Positions 8,184 through 15,744 of a stretch of DNA of 64,000 nt are shown one piece after another. The stretch is from Desulforudis sp. (GTDB lineage Bacteria > Bacillota > Desulfotomaculia > Desulfotomaculales > Desulforudaceae). The notes under the pieces were generated by a model. The model was not told the DNA's origin, did no database searches, and saw nothing but the letters and a program-made list of their open reading frames with translations. How positions within the stretch are numbered: the stretch's first letter is position 1; each line of letters opens with the position of its first letter. The stretch spans positions 1-64,000 of the forward strand of contig QZIR01000038.1 of assembly GCA_003604975.1 (NCBI GenBank). Reading direction: 5' to 3'. The translations under genes and the position numbers were made by a program.

Positions 8184-8369
8184 ATGGCTGATCTCAAGAC
8201 TCCGCTCTTGGATGAGCTCGAAAAGGGACCCTGGCCGAGTTTCGTAAAAGACATGAAGAGACTCGTCGACCGGAAGCCCGCCGTCAGAGACGTTCTGGGC
8301 ATTCTGGAGACCTCGTACAGAGAGAAAAGGACGGCAGACCAGGGTGGACGTCTAGTTGACAGACCATGA
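8184..8369 (+). pseudogene. Relic of the 5' end of a second, divergent dsrA
   Basis: An ATG-initiated frame of 61 codons. Residues 1-50 match the N-terminal region of DsrA (TPLLDELEKGPWPSFV, then RDVLGILETSYREKRT), aligning with residues of the intact DsrA that read IPMLEDLESGPWPSFV and EDLLGQLEVSFEDGETHW. Similarity ends after codon 50 (8333), exactly where DsrA proteins continue HWKHGG; here eleven unrelated residues and a stop follow. The copy lacks the 12-residue insertion (around KVEALRRRKLADD) of the intact protein, so it is not a simple recent duplicate. No clear ribosome site is visible. Confidence 0.8.
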
Positions 8370-8387
8370 TGGACGTGCTACGCTAAA
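8335..8387 (+). promoter_or_regulatory. Putative dsrAB promoter with an imperfect direct repeat
   Basis: TTGACA (8356-8361), a 17-bp spacer and TACGCT (8379-8384) with an extended TGC motif form a good sigma-A promoter about 165 bp before dsrA. It overlaps two near-identical segments 25 bp apart, CAGACCAGGGTGGACGT (8335-8351) and CAGACCATGATGGACGT (8360-8376), which could be an operator pair. Confidence 0.5.
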
Positions 8388-8551
8388 CCAGTTTAAGAAT
8401 CGCTGCGGTTTTGTGTCCTCAGGGATATATCAGAGTGCAAGTTGTCAGTCAATTAGTCAGTTCACTGCAGAGGGGGGGGTGCGGAAAAGAGAGTTTTTCT
8501 GGCTTTTGTCGCCGAGGCATCAAGCTCACTAGTTCAGAGTAAGGAGGCGTG

Positions 8552-9979
8552 ATGATAGCTATGTCTTTCGAGCCGAAAGTCCCGCAAAAGGATCTTGATT
8601 ATCAGGAACTGCGGATCTATACCGACGAGGAACTGCAGAACCCGTCCGACGAAGAGCTAAAAAGTTTTAAGATTAAGTACGACATTCCCATGCTGGAAGA
8701 TTTGGAATCCGGGCCGTGGCCCAGCTTCGTAGCCGACCTTAAGGTCGAGGCACTCCGCAGAAGGAAGCTGGCCGATGACCGGCTACTGATCAACAGGGAT
8801 GTCGTGGAAGACCTGCTGGGCCAGCTCGAGGTTTCGTTTGAGGACGGCGAGACCCACTGGAAGCACGGCGGTATCGTGGGCGTCAACGGTTACGGCGGCG
8901 GTGTTATCGGTCGTTATTCCGACCTGCCCGCCAAGTTCCCCGGCGTTGCGCACTTCCATACCGTGCGTCTGAACCAGCCGGCCAGCAAGTTCTATAAGAG
9001 CGCCTTTCTCCGCGGTCTCGCCGATATGTGGGAACTGCGCGGCAGCGGTATTTTCAACATGCACGGTTCCACCGGTGACATCGTCCTTCTCGGTACCTTT
9101 ACCGAACAGTTGGAGCCGATCTTTCAGGAGTCCGCCCACCACCTCAGCAATGACATTGGCGGATCGGGTTCGAACCTGCGCACCCCGGAATGCTGTGTCG
9201 GCAAGGCGCGTTGCGAGTACGCCCTTTATGACACGCAGGCGATGTGCTACGAACTGACGATGCACTACCAGGATGAGCTGCACCGCCCGATGTTCCCGTA
9301 CAAGTTCAAGTTCAAGTTCGACGGCTGCCCCAACGGCTGTGTGGCGTCGATCGCCCGTTCCGACCTGTCCTTCATCGGCGCCTGGCGGGACAACATCCGC
9401 ATTGACCAGGATGCAGTGCAGGGGTATATCGCTGGTGACTTTGTCCCGGGTGGTGGCTCACACCGTGGCCGCGATTGGGGTAAGTTCGATATCCAGAAGG
9501 AAGTCATCGACCGTTGTCCGAGCGGCTGCATGAAGTACGAGGACGGCGTCCTGAGTATTGACGATGCCAACTGCGTACGCTGCATGCACTGCATCAACAC
9601 CATGCCGCGCGCTGTGCGGCCGGGTACCGATACCGGTATCAGCATTCTTTGCGGCGCCAAGGCTCCCATTCTGGAAGGCGCTCAGATGGCGACCCTGATC
9701 GTGCCGTTCATGAAGGCAGAACCGCCTTACGACAACATCAAGGACGCTATCGACAGAATTCAGGAGTACTGGATTGAAGAGGGCAAGAACCGCGAACGTA
9801 TCGGTGAGATGATCCAGCGTATCGGCCTGCCGAGGTTCCTGGAAGCCTGCGGACTCCCGCCGGCGCCGCAGCACGTCTGGCGGCCGCGTGAAAACCCGTA
9901 CATCTTCTGGAAGGCCGAGGACGTACCGGGTGGTTTCGAGCGCGACATCGACGACTACCGGAAGCGCCACGCGAGATAG
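8552..9979 (+). CDS. dsrA: Dissimilatory sulfite reductase, alpha subunit
   Basis: DsrAB reduces sulfite with six electrons on a siroheme-[4Fe-4S] centre in the cytoplasm. The 475-residue protein has the cluster cysteines CCVGKARC (about 214-221) and CPNGC (259-263), and the inserted ferredoxin domain CPSGC...CVRCMHC (322-347). THWKHGGIVGVNGYGGG is the typical DsrA signature. Compared with the relic at 8184 it has an insertion (about residues 64-80) and an extended N-terminus, as in the deltaproteobacterial-type enzymes. ATG 8552 lies 4 bp after AGGAGG; GTG 8549 is too close and ATG 8561 rather far. First gene of dsrABD. Confidence 0.97.
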   Translation: MIAMSFEPKVPQKDLDYQELRIYTDEELQNPSDEELKSFKIKYDIPMLEDLESGPWPSFVADLKVEALRRRKLADDRLLINRDVVEDLLGQLEVSFEDGETHWKHGGIVGVNGYGGGVIGRYSDLPAKFPGVAHFHTVRLNQPASKFYKSAFLRGLADMWELRGSGIFNMHGSTGDIVLLGTFTEQLEPIFQESAHHLSNDIGGSGSNLRTPECCVGKARCEYALYDTQAMCYELTMHYQDELHRPMFPYKFKFKFDGCPNGCVASIARSDLSFIGAWRDNIRIDQDAVQGYIAGDFVPGGGSHRGRDWGKFDIQKEVIDRCPSGCMKYEDGVLSIDDANCVRCMHCINTMPRAVRPGTDTGISILCGAKAPILEGAQMATLIVPFMKAEPPYDNIKDAIDRIQEYWIEEGKNRERIGEMIQRIGLPRFLEACGLPPAPQHVWRPRENPYIFWKAEDVPGGFERDIDDYRKRHAR

Positions 9980-10057
9980 CAAGGCTTACGTTTGTCGCTT
10001 GACGGCGGCTTAAGCGGTACCAGTGAAACTCAATTTCTCTCACGGGAGGGTGTTAAC

Positions 10058-11245
10058 ATGGGTCTTTCTTCGACTAAGTTTGGGGCGTTCGACCCCGAAA
10101 ACCCCACCAAGAACCGGATTACCGATATCGGACCGCGGCACTTCTGGGATTTCTTCCCGCCGATCATCCAGCGGAACTACGGCAAGTGGCTCTATCACGA
10201 AGTCCTGGAGCCTGGCGTGCTGGTACACGTTTCGGAGACCGGTGAGAAGGTCTACACCGTACGTGCCGGCGGAATGCGCATTATGAGTTCGGCCTTCATG
10301 CGCGACATCTGCGATGTTGCCGACAGGCACTGTGATGGCTATGTCCGTTTCACCACGCGTAACAACGTTGAGTTTCTCGTTGACAGCTTCGAGAAAATCG
10401 AACCCCTAAAGAAGGAACTGGAGACCAGCAAGTTCTTCTCCGGTAGCCTTAAGTTCCCGGTTGGCGGTACGGGTGCCGGTATTACCAACATCGTGCACAC
10501 TCAGGGCTATATCCACTGCCATACGCCGGCCACCGACGCGTCTTCGATGGTTAAGGCCTTGATGGATGATCTATTCGAATACTTTCAGAGCATGACCCTG
10601 CCGGCCAAGCTTCGCGTTTCCATGGCCTGCTGCCTGAACATGTGCGGCGCCGTGCACTGCTCGGACATCGCGTTGCTGGGTTACCACCGTAAACCGCCGA
10701 TCATCGACCATGAGTTCCTGGCTAAGATGTGCGAGATTCCTACGGTTATCGCTTCCTGCCCGAAGGCTGCCTTCTCGCCGAGCACGACCGCGGACGGCAA
10801 GAAGACGGTTAAGCTGAAGGAAGAGCGCTGCATGTTCTGCGGCAACTGCTACACCATGTGCGCGGCCCTGCCGCTCTCCGACAAAGAGGGTGACGGTGTG
10901 GTCGTGCTGGCGGGCGGCAAGCTCTCCAACCGCATTTCACCGCCGAAGTTCTCGAAGGTAATTGTTCCCTTCCTGCCCAACAACTTCCCACGGTTCCCCG
11001 AGACTTGCGATGTTGTAAAGCGTATTGTCGAGGTCTATGCGGCGAATGCTAACAAGTATGAGCGGCTCGGTGACTGGGCGGAGAGAATCGGCTGGGAGAA
11101 GTTCTTCGAGCAGTGCGAACTGCCCTTTACCGAACACCTTATCGATGACTATCGCCTGCAGTATGACACGTACCGGACGAGTACCCAGTTCAAGTACACG
11201 GACGCCGCGTGGGCGGTTTCCAAGGCGGCGGGTGGCCTCGACTAG
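10058..11245 (+). CDS. dsrB: Dissimilatory sulfite reductase, beta subunit
   Basis: Partner of DsrA in the alpha2-beta2 enzyme; this subunit binds the catalytically active siroheme in known structures. Cluster cysteines are in [11 protein letters not shown], and a ferredoxin-like insertion reads [11 protein letters not shown]. The opening [20 protein letters not shown] is characteristic. ATG 10058 follows GGGAGGG by 7 bp; an in-frame GTG/TTG extension to 9992 has no ribosome site and overlaps only the intergenic gap. The C-terminus [20 protein letters not shown] aligns with the relic at 14748-14843. Length 395 residues. Confidence 0.97.
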   Translation: MGLSSTKFGAFDPENPTKNRITDIGPRHFWDFFPPIIQRNYGKWLYHEVLEPGVLVHVSETGEKVYTVRAGGMRIMSSAFMRDICDVADRHCDGYVRFTTRNNVEFLVDSFEKIEPLKKELETSKFFSGSLKFPVGGTGAGITNIVHTQGYIHCHTPATDASSMVKALMDDLFEYFQSMTLPAKLRVSMACCLNMCGAVHCSDIALLGYHRKPPIIDHEFLAKMCEIPTVIASCPKAAFSPSTTADGKKTVKLKEERCMFCGNCYTMCAALPLSDKEGDGVVVLAGGKLSNRISPPKFSKVIVPFLPNNFPRFPETCDVVKRIVEVYAANANKYERLGDWAERIGWEKFFEQCELPFTEHLIDDYRLQYDTYRTSTQFKYTDAAWAVSKAAGGLD

Positions 11246-11286
11246 ATACCACCCTACCCCACGATATTTGAGGGGAGGTTTGATGA

Positions 11287-11538
11287 GTGGCTTCAATGGA
11301 CGAGATGAAACAAGCCATCGTGGATTACCTGACCAAGGCCAAGAAATCCAAGCACTATTTCAATGATCTGGTCAATGCCGTGAAGAAGCAGTACCCCGAT
11401 GTCGGCATGCGCGAGGTTAAGAAGGCGTGCAATGCGTTGGTCAGCGATAATGTGGTTGCCTACTTCATGACCGGCAGCACCACCATGTACACGTTGACCA
11501 GCCGTCAGGGTGAAACCACAACCAAGGACGACGAATAA
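11287..11538 (+). CDS. dsrD: DsrD, regulator/activator subunit of sulfite reductase
   Basis: An 83-residue winged-helix protein (EMKQAIVDYLTKAKKSKHYF and VKKACNALVSDNVVAYFMTG are the helix and wing segments). In sulfate reducers dsrD follows dsrAB and has been linked to stimulation of DsrAB activity rather than to DNA binding; dsrD is typical of reductive, not oxidative, Dsr systems. GTG 11287 is 8 bp downstream of GGGGAGG; the next ATG (11296) is too far. Followed by a hairpin terminator. Confidence 0.95.
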   Translation: MASMDEMKQAIVDYLTKAKKSKHYFNDLVNAVKKQYPDVGMREVKKACNALVSDNVVAYFMTGSTTMYTLTSRQGETTTKDDE

Positions 11539-11556
11539 GGCTTACCGTGGTGATTG

Positions 11557-11597
11557 GAGGCCGCTCGCCCGTTGCCGGCGGGCGGCCTCTTCCCTTA
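11557..11597 (+). terminator. Terminator after dsrABD
   Basis: GGCCGCTCGCC (11559-11569) pairs with GGCGGGCGGCC (11577-11587) with one G-T wobble and is followed by TCTTCCCTT. It could end or attenuate the dsrABD transcript ahead of the TPR gene. Confidence 0.6.
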
Positions 11598-11619
11598 CAC
11601 GGAAGGAGTGAAGCGGTCG

Positions 11620-12267
11620 GTGTCGGAACCCCGTAATGCGGATAGTTGGATTCACGAGCAGAAGGAATTGCTCAAAGACAACCCTGAATGCGCCACAGCT
11701 CTCTATAACCTGGGTGTGGCGGCGATGGAGCAGGGGCAGCTGGATGAGGCGGAAAGGTACTTCAAGGATGCCATTGTTGACGGTGCGCGCATGTTTGAGG
11801 CCTGGGTCAACCTGGGTTACATCTTTCTCAAGAAGGGTGATCTCGAGGGAGTTATCCAGGCCAACCTCCGGTCAGTCCAGGTTGAGCCCCGCTATGCCCG
11901 GGGGTACGCCAACCTAGGTTTTGCGTATCTGCAACAGGTGCAGACCGACGAAGCCATCGCCGCATTGGAAAAGGCGGTCGAACTTAATCCCGAAATCGTC
12001 CAGGCGTGGGCCAACCTGGTCAGCGCCTATCTTCAAAATGATGAAATCGAGCAAGCCGTCCGGACCGGCGAGAAACTGGTGGCGATGGCTCCTGAATTCG
12101 GCTTGGGTCAAAACAACCTGGCCTATGCCTGTTACCTTAATGGTGAATACGCAAGGGCTATCCAGCATGTGGACCTGGCTGCCGTGCACGGTTTCCCGGT
12201 CCATCCCGACTTCCTCAAGGAACTGGAACCCTACCGCGGAGAGCAAGGCGGGGGCGGCGATGCTTGA
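11620..12267 (+). CDS. TPR protein of the dsr block
   Basis: About five tetratricopeptide repeats fill the 215-residue protein (TALYNLGVAAMEQGQLDEAE, AWVNLGYIFLKKGDLEGVIQ, GYANLGFAYLQQVQTDEAIA and so on). No signal peptide, so cytoplasmic; a protein-protein interaction role is implied, partner unknown. GTG 11620 is preferred: GGAAGGAG ends 11 bp upstream; the frame is open further 5' but into the terminator hairpin. It overlaps the next gene by 8 bp, so the two are coupled. Confidence 0.75.
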   Translation: MSEPRNADSWIHEQKELLKDNPECATALYNLGVAAMEQGQLDEAERYFKDAIVDGARMFEAWVNLGYIFLKKGDLEGVIQANLRSVQVEPRYARGYANLGFAYLQQVQTDEAIAALEKAVELNPEIVQAWANLVSAYLQNDEIEQAVRTGEKLVAMAPEFGLGQNNLAYACYLNGEYARAIQHVDLAAVHGFPVHPDFLKELEPYRGEQGGGGDA

Positions 12268-12904
12268 TGAGTTGTTTGCCCGCTATGAGCAACTGGGGCT
12301 GGCGGGCGACCTGGCTTTTGAGCGCATGCAGCACGAGTACACCGACGCCGTCCAGTGCAAGCGGGGCTGTACAGACTGCTGTCACGCTCTGTTTGGTCTT
12401 TTCCCGATTGAAGCGGCCTTTCTAAGAGATCGCTTCGCCAAACTTGATCCGGCACTGCAGCAGGAGGTCCTCAAGCGGGCGGATCAGGCCGAGGAGCAAC
12501 TAACCAAATTTCAGGCCATGATGAACGAGGCGCATGCAGACGACCCGGGGATGCAGGCCTACGCTATGGCCAGGGAGCGTATCCGGTGTCCGCTGCTTAA
12601 CGATCAAGGCGACTGTGATCTTTATGCGCATCGACCGGTTACCTGCCGTATTTACGGTATTCCTACCACTGTTCAGGGTGCCGGGCGCACCTGTTGGAAG
12701 GCAGTCTTTGAGGCCGGTAAGTCTTATCCGGCGTTCAACGTGGATCGCCTGCACAGGGAACTCTACCAGATGTCCCGGTCTGTTTTGGAGCTGGGTGGCC
12801 AGCCGGATTTGGACCGGGCGGCCCTGCTGGTTCATATGTCTGCTGCCTTGAAGGCACCGCTCGAAAACCTTCTACGCGGCGAGTTCGGGCCGGAAACCAA
12901 ATAG
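12260..12904 (+). CDS. YkgJ-type CxxxCxxCC metal-binding protein
   Basis: The 214-residue protein carries CKRGCTDCC (about residues 34-42) and later CPLL...CDLYAHRPVTCR, the cysteine pattern of the YkgJ/UPF0153 family, which is thought to hold zinc or an Fe-S cluster. Function is not known. It overlaps the TPR gene by 8 bp. The pair sits between dsrD and minus-strand genes, all inside the segment bounded by the dsrA and dsrB relics. Confidence 0.75.
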   Translation: MLDELFARYEQLGLAGDLAFERMQHEYTDAVQCKRGCTDCCHALFGLFPIEAAFLRDRFAKLDPALQQEVLKRADQAEEQLTKFQAMMNEAHADDPGMQAYAMARERIRCPLLNDQGDCDLYAHRPVTCRIYGIPTTVQGAGRTCWKAVFEAGKSYPAFNVDRLHRELYQMSRSVLELGGQPDLDRAALLVHMSAALKAPLENLLRGEFGPETK

Positions 12905-12913
12905 CATTAGGCG

Positions 12914-12941
12914 CACCCAACACCTAACACTCAGCGCTCAA
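12914..12941. repeat. Short heptad-like array between convergent genes (site D)
   Basis: ACCCAAC, ACCTAAC, ACTCAGC, GCTCAAT run in 7-bp steps across the end of the minus-strand HEAT-like gene and include its stop codon. Confidence 0.4.
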
Positions 12942-14042
12942 TGCGATTCGGGCCAGTTCGCCGATGGTTTTCTTCACCAGCTTCCCGGTCTGGTAGACCT
13001 TCACCTCATTACTGTCATTTTGCAGTTCCAACAGACGCTCACGCACACCATCCGCTCCGAGATAGCCAAAGAGACGGACTGCGCTGCCTCGGGTCTCAGG
13101 ATCAGGGCTGTTCAGTAACGGCTTGACCCGCCTGCCGGCCTTCCCGGCAAGGTCGGGTCTTTCCTGTGCGATCCGGGTTAAGGCCCTTACCACGACGGGC
13201 CTCAGGGCATCGTCTTCAAGGAGCGGGAATAGCCGGGGGAGGTAGCCCCCAAAAAGACCGGGTGCTGCGGCCATGATCTCTCCGATGGCGTCGATGCTTC
13301 CCCAGTAAGAGGCGCTGGATGTTTCAAAGGGGGTAAACAAGCCCCTTAGAATCGCCACGGCCGTGGTAGGGTCAACCGGCGCCAATACCTTGGCCACCCG
13401 CCCCAGGGCCTCGGCGGCGCGAAGCCGCATCAGTTCATCGTTCGAGTGGAGCAGCCGCTGGACGTACCTGCCGGTCTTCTTGTCGAGCCGGGCGGAGGCC
13501 ACAACCGGTTCCAGCCGGTACTCCTTGATGCATTGTTCAACCTCTTGTTTGGTCAGCTTTTGCGGTTCTCCAGCTGCGGTTTCCGGTTCATGAGCCGCAT
13601 CCTTCTTCGGGGATAGGGCTCTGCTTTCAGCGAGCCTTTTGGTGATACCTGCTCCCTTTACTTCCTGAATGTCCTGGTGCAGCCTGACAAAAGAAAGAGC
13701 CCCTCTAACCGCATGGCCCGCCAGAATCTTCTCCGGATAGATCCGGTTGGTCTGAGGGTCATATCCTTCGACGATCATGTGGATGTAGTCATCCTCGGGC
13801 AGGAGATCCCACGCGAGATCCCAGTCCATATCACAGGCAAAGACCAGCGCCTCCGAGAAAGCCTCTCCCAGGTTGTGACCGGTGACGTCACAAGCATAGA
13901 CGGCGCCGCAATTTATGCAGCACCCGACAGGCATCTCCCGGGCGACTCCGTCAACCACTTCTCTTGGTCTTTCTATGGACAAACCGCAGAAGGGACAAGT
14001 TGCCTCTTCCCAAGTTTGTTCGATTGATGGTAGGTGCCCCAC
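12924..14042 (-). CDS. HEAT-repeat-like protein with N-terminal zinc ribbon (resembles the DVU0298 family)
   Basis: An N-terminal CPFCGLS ... CCINCGAVYAC looks like a zinc ribbon (residues 17-50). The remaining part after residue 190 contains helical repeats (LMRLRAAEALGRVAKVLAPV, LRPVVVRALTRIAQERPDLA, PETRGSAVRLFGYLGADGVR) of the HEAT/Armadillo kind. It reminds me of a protein family named after DVU0298 found in sulfate reducers, but this is recall, not a search. GTG 14042 follows GGGGG by about 8 bp. It is 3 bp downstream of the fmdB-like gene and forms an operon with it. Confidence 0.65.
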   Translation of the reverse strand: MGHLPSIEQTWEEATCPFCGLSIERPREVVDGVAREMPVGCCINCGAVYACDVTGHNLGEAFSEALVFACDMDWDLAWDLLPEDDYIHMIVEGYDPQTNRIYPEKILAGHAVRGALSFVRLHQDIQEVKGAGITKRLAESRALSPKKDAAHEPETAAGEPQKLTKQEVEQCIKEYRLEPVVASARLDKKTGRYVQRLLHSNDELMRLRAAEALGRVAKVLAPVDPTTAVAILRGLFTPFETSSASYWGSIDAIGEIMAAAPGLFGGYLPRLFPLLEDDALRPVVVRALTRIAQERPDLAGKAGRRVKPLLNSPDPETRGSAVRLFGYLGADGVRERLLELQNDSNEVKVYQTGKLVKKTIGELARIALSAEC

Positions 14043-14045
14043 CTC

Positions 14046-14288
14046 TTAATCCCCCGCTCCGGGTATTTCCAAAGTATGACACGAACTTCCAGGGCCGCAG
14101 GACTTGGTGGTCAACTTCGTGTTCTTTCCTTTTCCGCTGCCCATAATGGGATTGGCCCTGCTGATCACCCGGTCGGCCTCTTCCGAGCCGCATTCGGGGC
14201 ACTTGATCTCTACTTTGTCATCGGCTTCGCGGATGAGCTTCTCAAAAAGCTGCCCACAAGCGGCACAGCGGAATTCAAAAATAGGCAT
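14046..14288 (-). CDS. FmdB-type zinc ribbon protein
   Basis: An 80-residue protein with the family start MPIFEFRCAACGQLFEKL and a second pair CPECG, forming one zinc ribbon. The tail (SCGPGSSCHTLEIPGAGD) has extra cysteines. FmdB-type proteins are called putative regulators but have little direct evidence. It precedes the HEAT-like gene; both are transcribed against the dsr genes and lie inside the segment bounded by the dsr relics. Confidence 0.85.
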   Translation of the reverse strand: MPIFEFRCAACGQLFEKLIREADDKVEIKCPECGSEEADRVISRANPIMGSGKGKNTKLTTKSCGPGSSCHTLEIPGAGD

Positions 14289-14747
14289 TGTCCTTATTCA
14301 CCCCTTAGTTCAGACGCAATTGATTGCATCCAAGATTCTCCGTTAATTCTTTACTGACGTATCCGGAATTAAATCTAACACAAGGGAGACGACCAGCGCA
14401 ACTGCCGCAGAAGGGTACGGTCGGTCGAACGAAGGGATAGTCGAATACCTATATTAGGGCTCTGTATGCAAAGACGATCAGTGAAGGCGTCTCCCGTAAT
14501 CGTTTCAAATGTCAGAAAAAGTTGTTGACCACTAGAAGGATTATACCTCTAGACAACGAAGCAGTAACAGCTTCCCGTTAAGGCCGCGCATACCCAACAG
14601 TACGGCCCGGACCGCAGGAAGCTTTGCGCCGCAGGAATTAGGTTTGGTGAGTGAACCTGGCTTCTGTCGGTTATCTGATTGTCCCAGTCAATCATATCTG
14701 TTGGCTTTCATTTGAACGGTTCTCAGCACGGAGAGCTTCGAGTTCTC
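14289..14747. other. 459-bp stretch without a recognisable gene
   Basis: It must hold the promoter of the minus-strand fmdB operon. A small hairpin (CTAGA/TCTAG, 14533-14553) is visible. An open frame at 14651-14917 has no ribosome site and codes for nothing I recognise. The right end runs into a dsrB relic. Confidence 0.4.
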
Positions 14748-14843
14748 CGCAGGAAGTCCGGTCTGCCGTTTACCGACAAGCACATCGACGACTTCATCTT
14801 CTCGGTGCCGACCTTCCGGACGACCATGAACTTCAGATTCTAG
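14748..14843 (+). pseudogene. Relic of the 3' end of a second, divergent dsrB
   Basis: In the frame ending at TAG 14841-14843 the translation reads KSGLPFTDKHIDDFIFSVPT followed by FRTTMNFRF and stop. It aligns without gaps to the C-terminus of the intact DsrB ([20 protein letters not shown]...QFKY): identities at L, P, F, T, I, D, D, T, R, T, F and conservative changes elsewhere. No start or upstream DsrB sequence is present. Together with the dsrA 5' relic at 8184 it brackets the intact dsrABD block. Confidence 0.75.
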
Positions 14844-14963
14844 GCGAACTACCGCCTGACTACCTGACCCGGGAGGGCCAGAGAAAAGAGATGGAGGTGC
14901 AATTCCGGATAAAATAGGGTTGGTATGCGCCTGTACAGCGCGACTCTATAGGGGAGGCCATAG

Positions 14964-15128
14964 ATGACCGTGAAACTATCCGAAGTCATCGACCGCTGGA
15001 TTATCGAAAACGAGAGTTTGGTTCGTGAGATCAGGGACTATAAAGATGAATACAAAAAGGGATACGTGGACGGGATTGAGTCGGCCATCGAATCACTAAA
15101 GATTTCTCTGGAGGATTCTGCTGAATAA
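14964..15128 (+). CDS. Small unknown protein (54 aa)
   Basis: ATG 14964 has a perfect GGGGAGG 6 bp upstream and opens a 54-residue, highly charged, helical protein (SEVIDRWIIENESLVREIRD, then KGYVDGIESAIESLKISLED). There is no cysteine, signal peptide or membrane segment. The good ribosome site and amphipathic helices argue that it is real. I do not recognise the family. It sits between the dsrB relic and the ferredoxin-dsrMK genes. Confidence 0.65.
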   Translation: MTVKLSEVIDRWIIENESLVREIRDYKDEYKKGYVDGIESAIESLKISLEDSAE

Positions 15129-15294
15129 CGTTCTAAAATCTCAAAAACTTGTCGCCCGACAGCAGGAATCGGAGCTTGTGTACCGAAATACAATTAGGAA
15201 TAATTTTGTGCCCATCGCGTTTCAGACTGGGTAGTTGAGGGCCGTTATGGCTCGTTGACTAAATAAACAAAAATTAATGAGGGGGTAAACGGTA

Positions 15295-15480
15295 ATGTTC
15301 GTGGTGACCATTGAAGCATCCACCTGTGAGGGCTGCGGCGAGTGCGTAGATGCCTGTCCCGCCCAATGCCTCGAGATGCAGGACGGCAAAGCGGTGGTCC
15401 TGGACGGCACAGACTGCCTTGGCTGTGAGACCTGCGTGACGGTCTGCCCGAGCGGGTCGGTTACATTACAGGAGTTATAG
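15295..15480 (+). CDS. 2[4Fe-4S] ferredoxin
   Basis: A 61-residue clostridial-type ferredoxin with two complete cluster motifs, CEGCGECVDACP and CLGCETCVTVCP. It carries low-potential electrons in the cytoplasm. Position 265 bp before dsrM suggests a role with DsrMK or DsrAB, which is inference. GAGGGGG lies 8 bp before the ATG. Confidence 0.93.
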   Translation: MFVVTIEASTCEGCGECVDACPAQCLEMQDGKAVVLDGTDCLGCETCVTVCPSGSVTLQEL

Positions 15481-15497
15481 GCGGATACAACCCGTCC

Positions 15498-15648
15498 CCG
15501 GAGTGGACGACCGGGAGGTGAGAAATCAGAGAATCCCGGAAAACCAGTCAACACTGGAGTAAGGCCTACAGCCGACTCCGGAAGGTGATCAACCCAGGCT
15601 GCGGACGGTGGGACTCCAGAGCGGAATCAGGGGGCTCCACTACTGTGG
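15498..15648 (+). ncRNA. Candidate structured RNA between the ferredoxin gene and dsrM
   Basis: P1 pairs CCGGAGT (15498-15504) with ACTCCGG (15575-15581) and encloses three hairpins: CCGGGA/TCCCGG (15511/15534), CCAGT-CAAC-ACTGG (15544-15557) and GGC-CTACA-GCC (15563-15573), i.e. a four-way junction. Downstream, CCAC (15637-15640) can pair either with GTGG at 15608-15611 (extended by CTCC/GGGG) or with GTGG at 15645-15648, giving two exclusive folds. No coding frame explains the 264-bp gap, and it does not match a riboswitch class I know. dsrM starts about 97 bp after the last hairpin. Confidence 0.5.
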
Positions 15649-15744
15649 TTTGGGTGTCGGTGTGATCTAAGACTACTACTACGGTAACAAAGGTACATAA
15701 CAGAAACCTTTGTGCCAGTTTTTAAACCAGGGGAGGTGTACTAG

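Noticed and set aside
14651-14917. 88-codon frame on the plus strand
   Set aside because: No ribosome site, unrelated composition, and it overlaps the dsrB relic in another frame.
15498-15581. Cloverleaf-like fold as a tRNA
   Set aside because: No T-loop or D-loop consensus, a 4-nt loop on the middle arm and a 3-bp last stem; a four-way junction of another kind.
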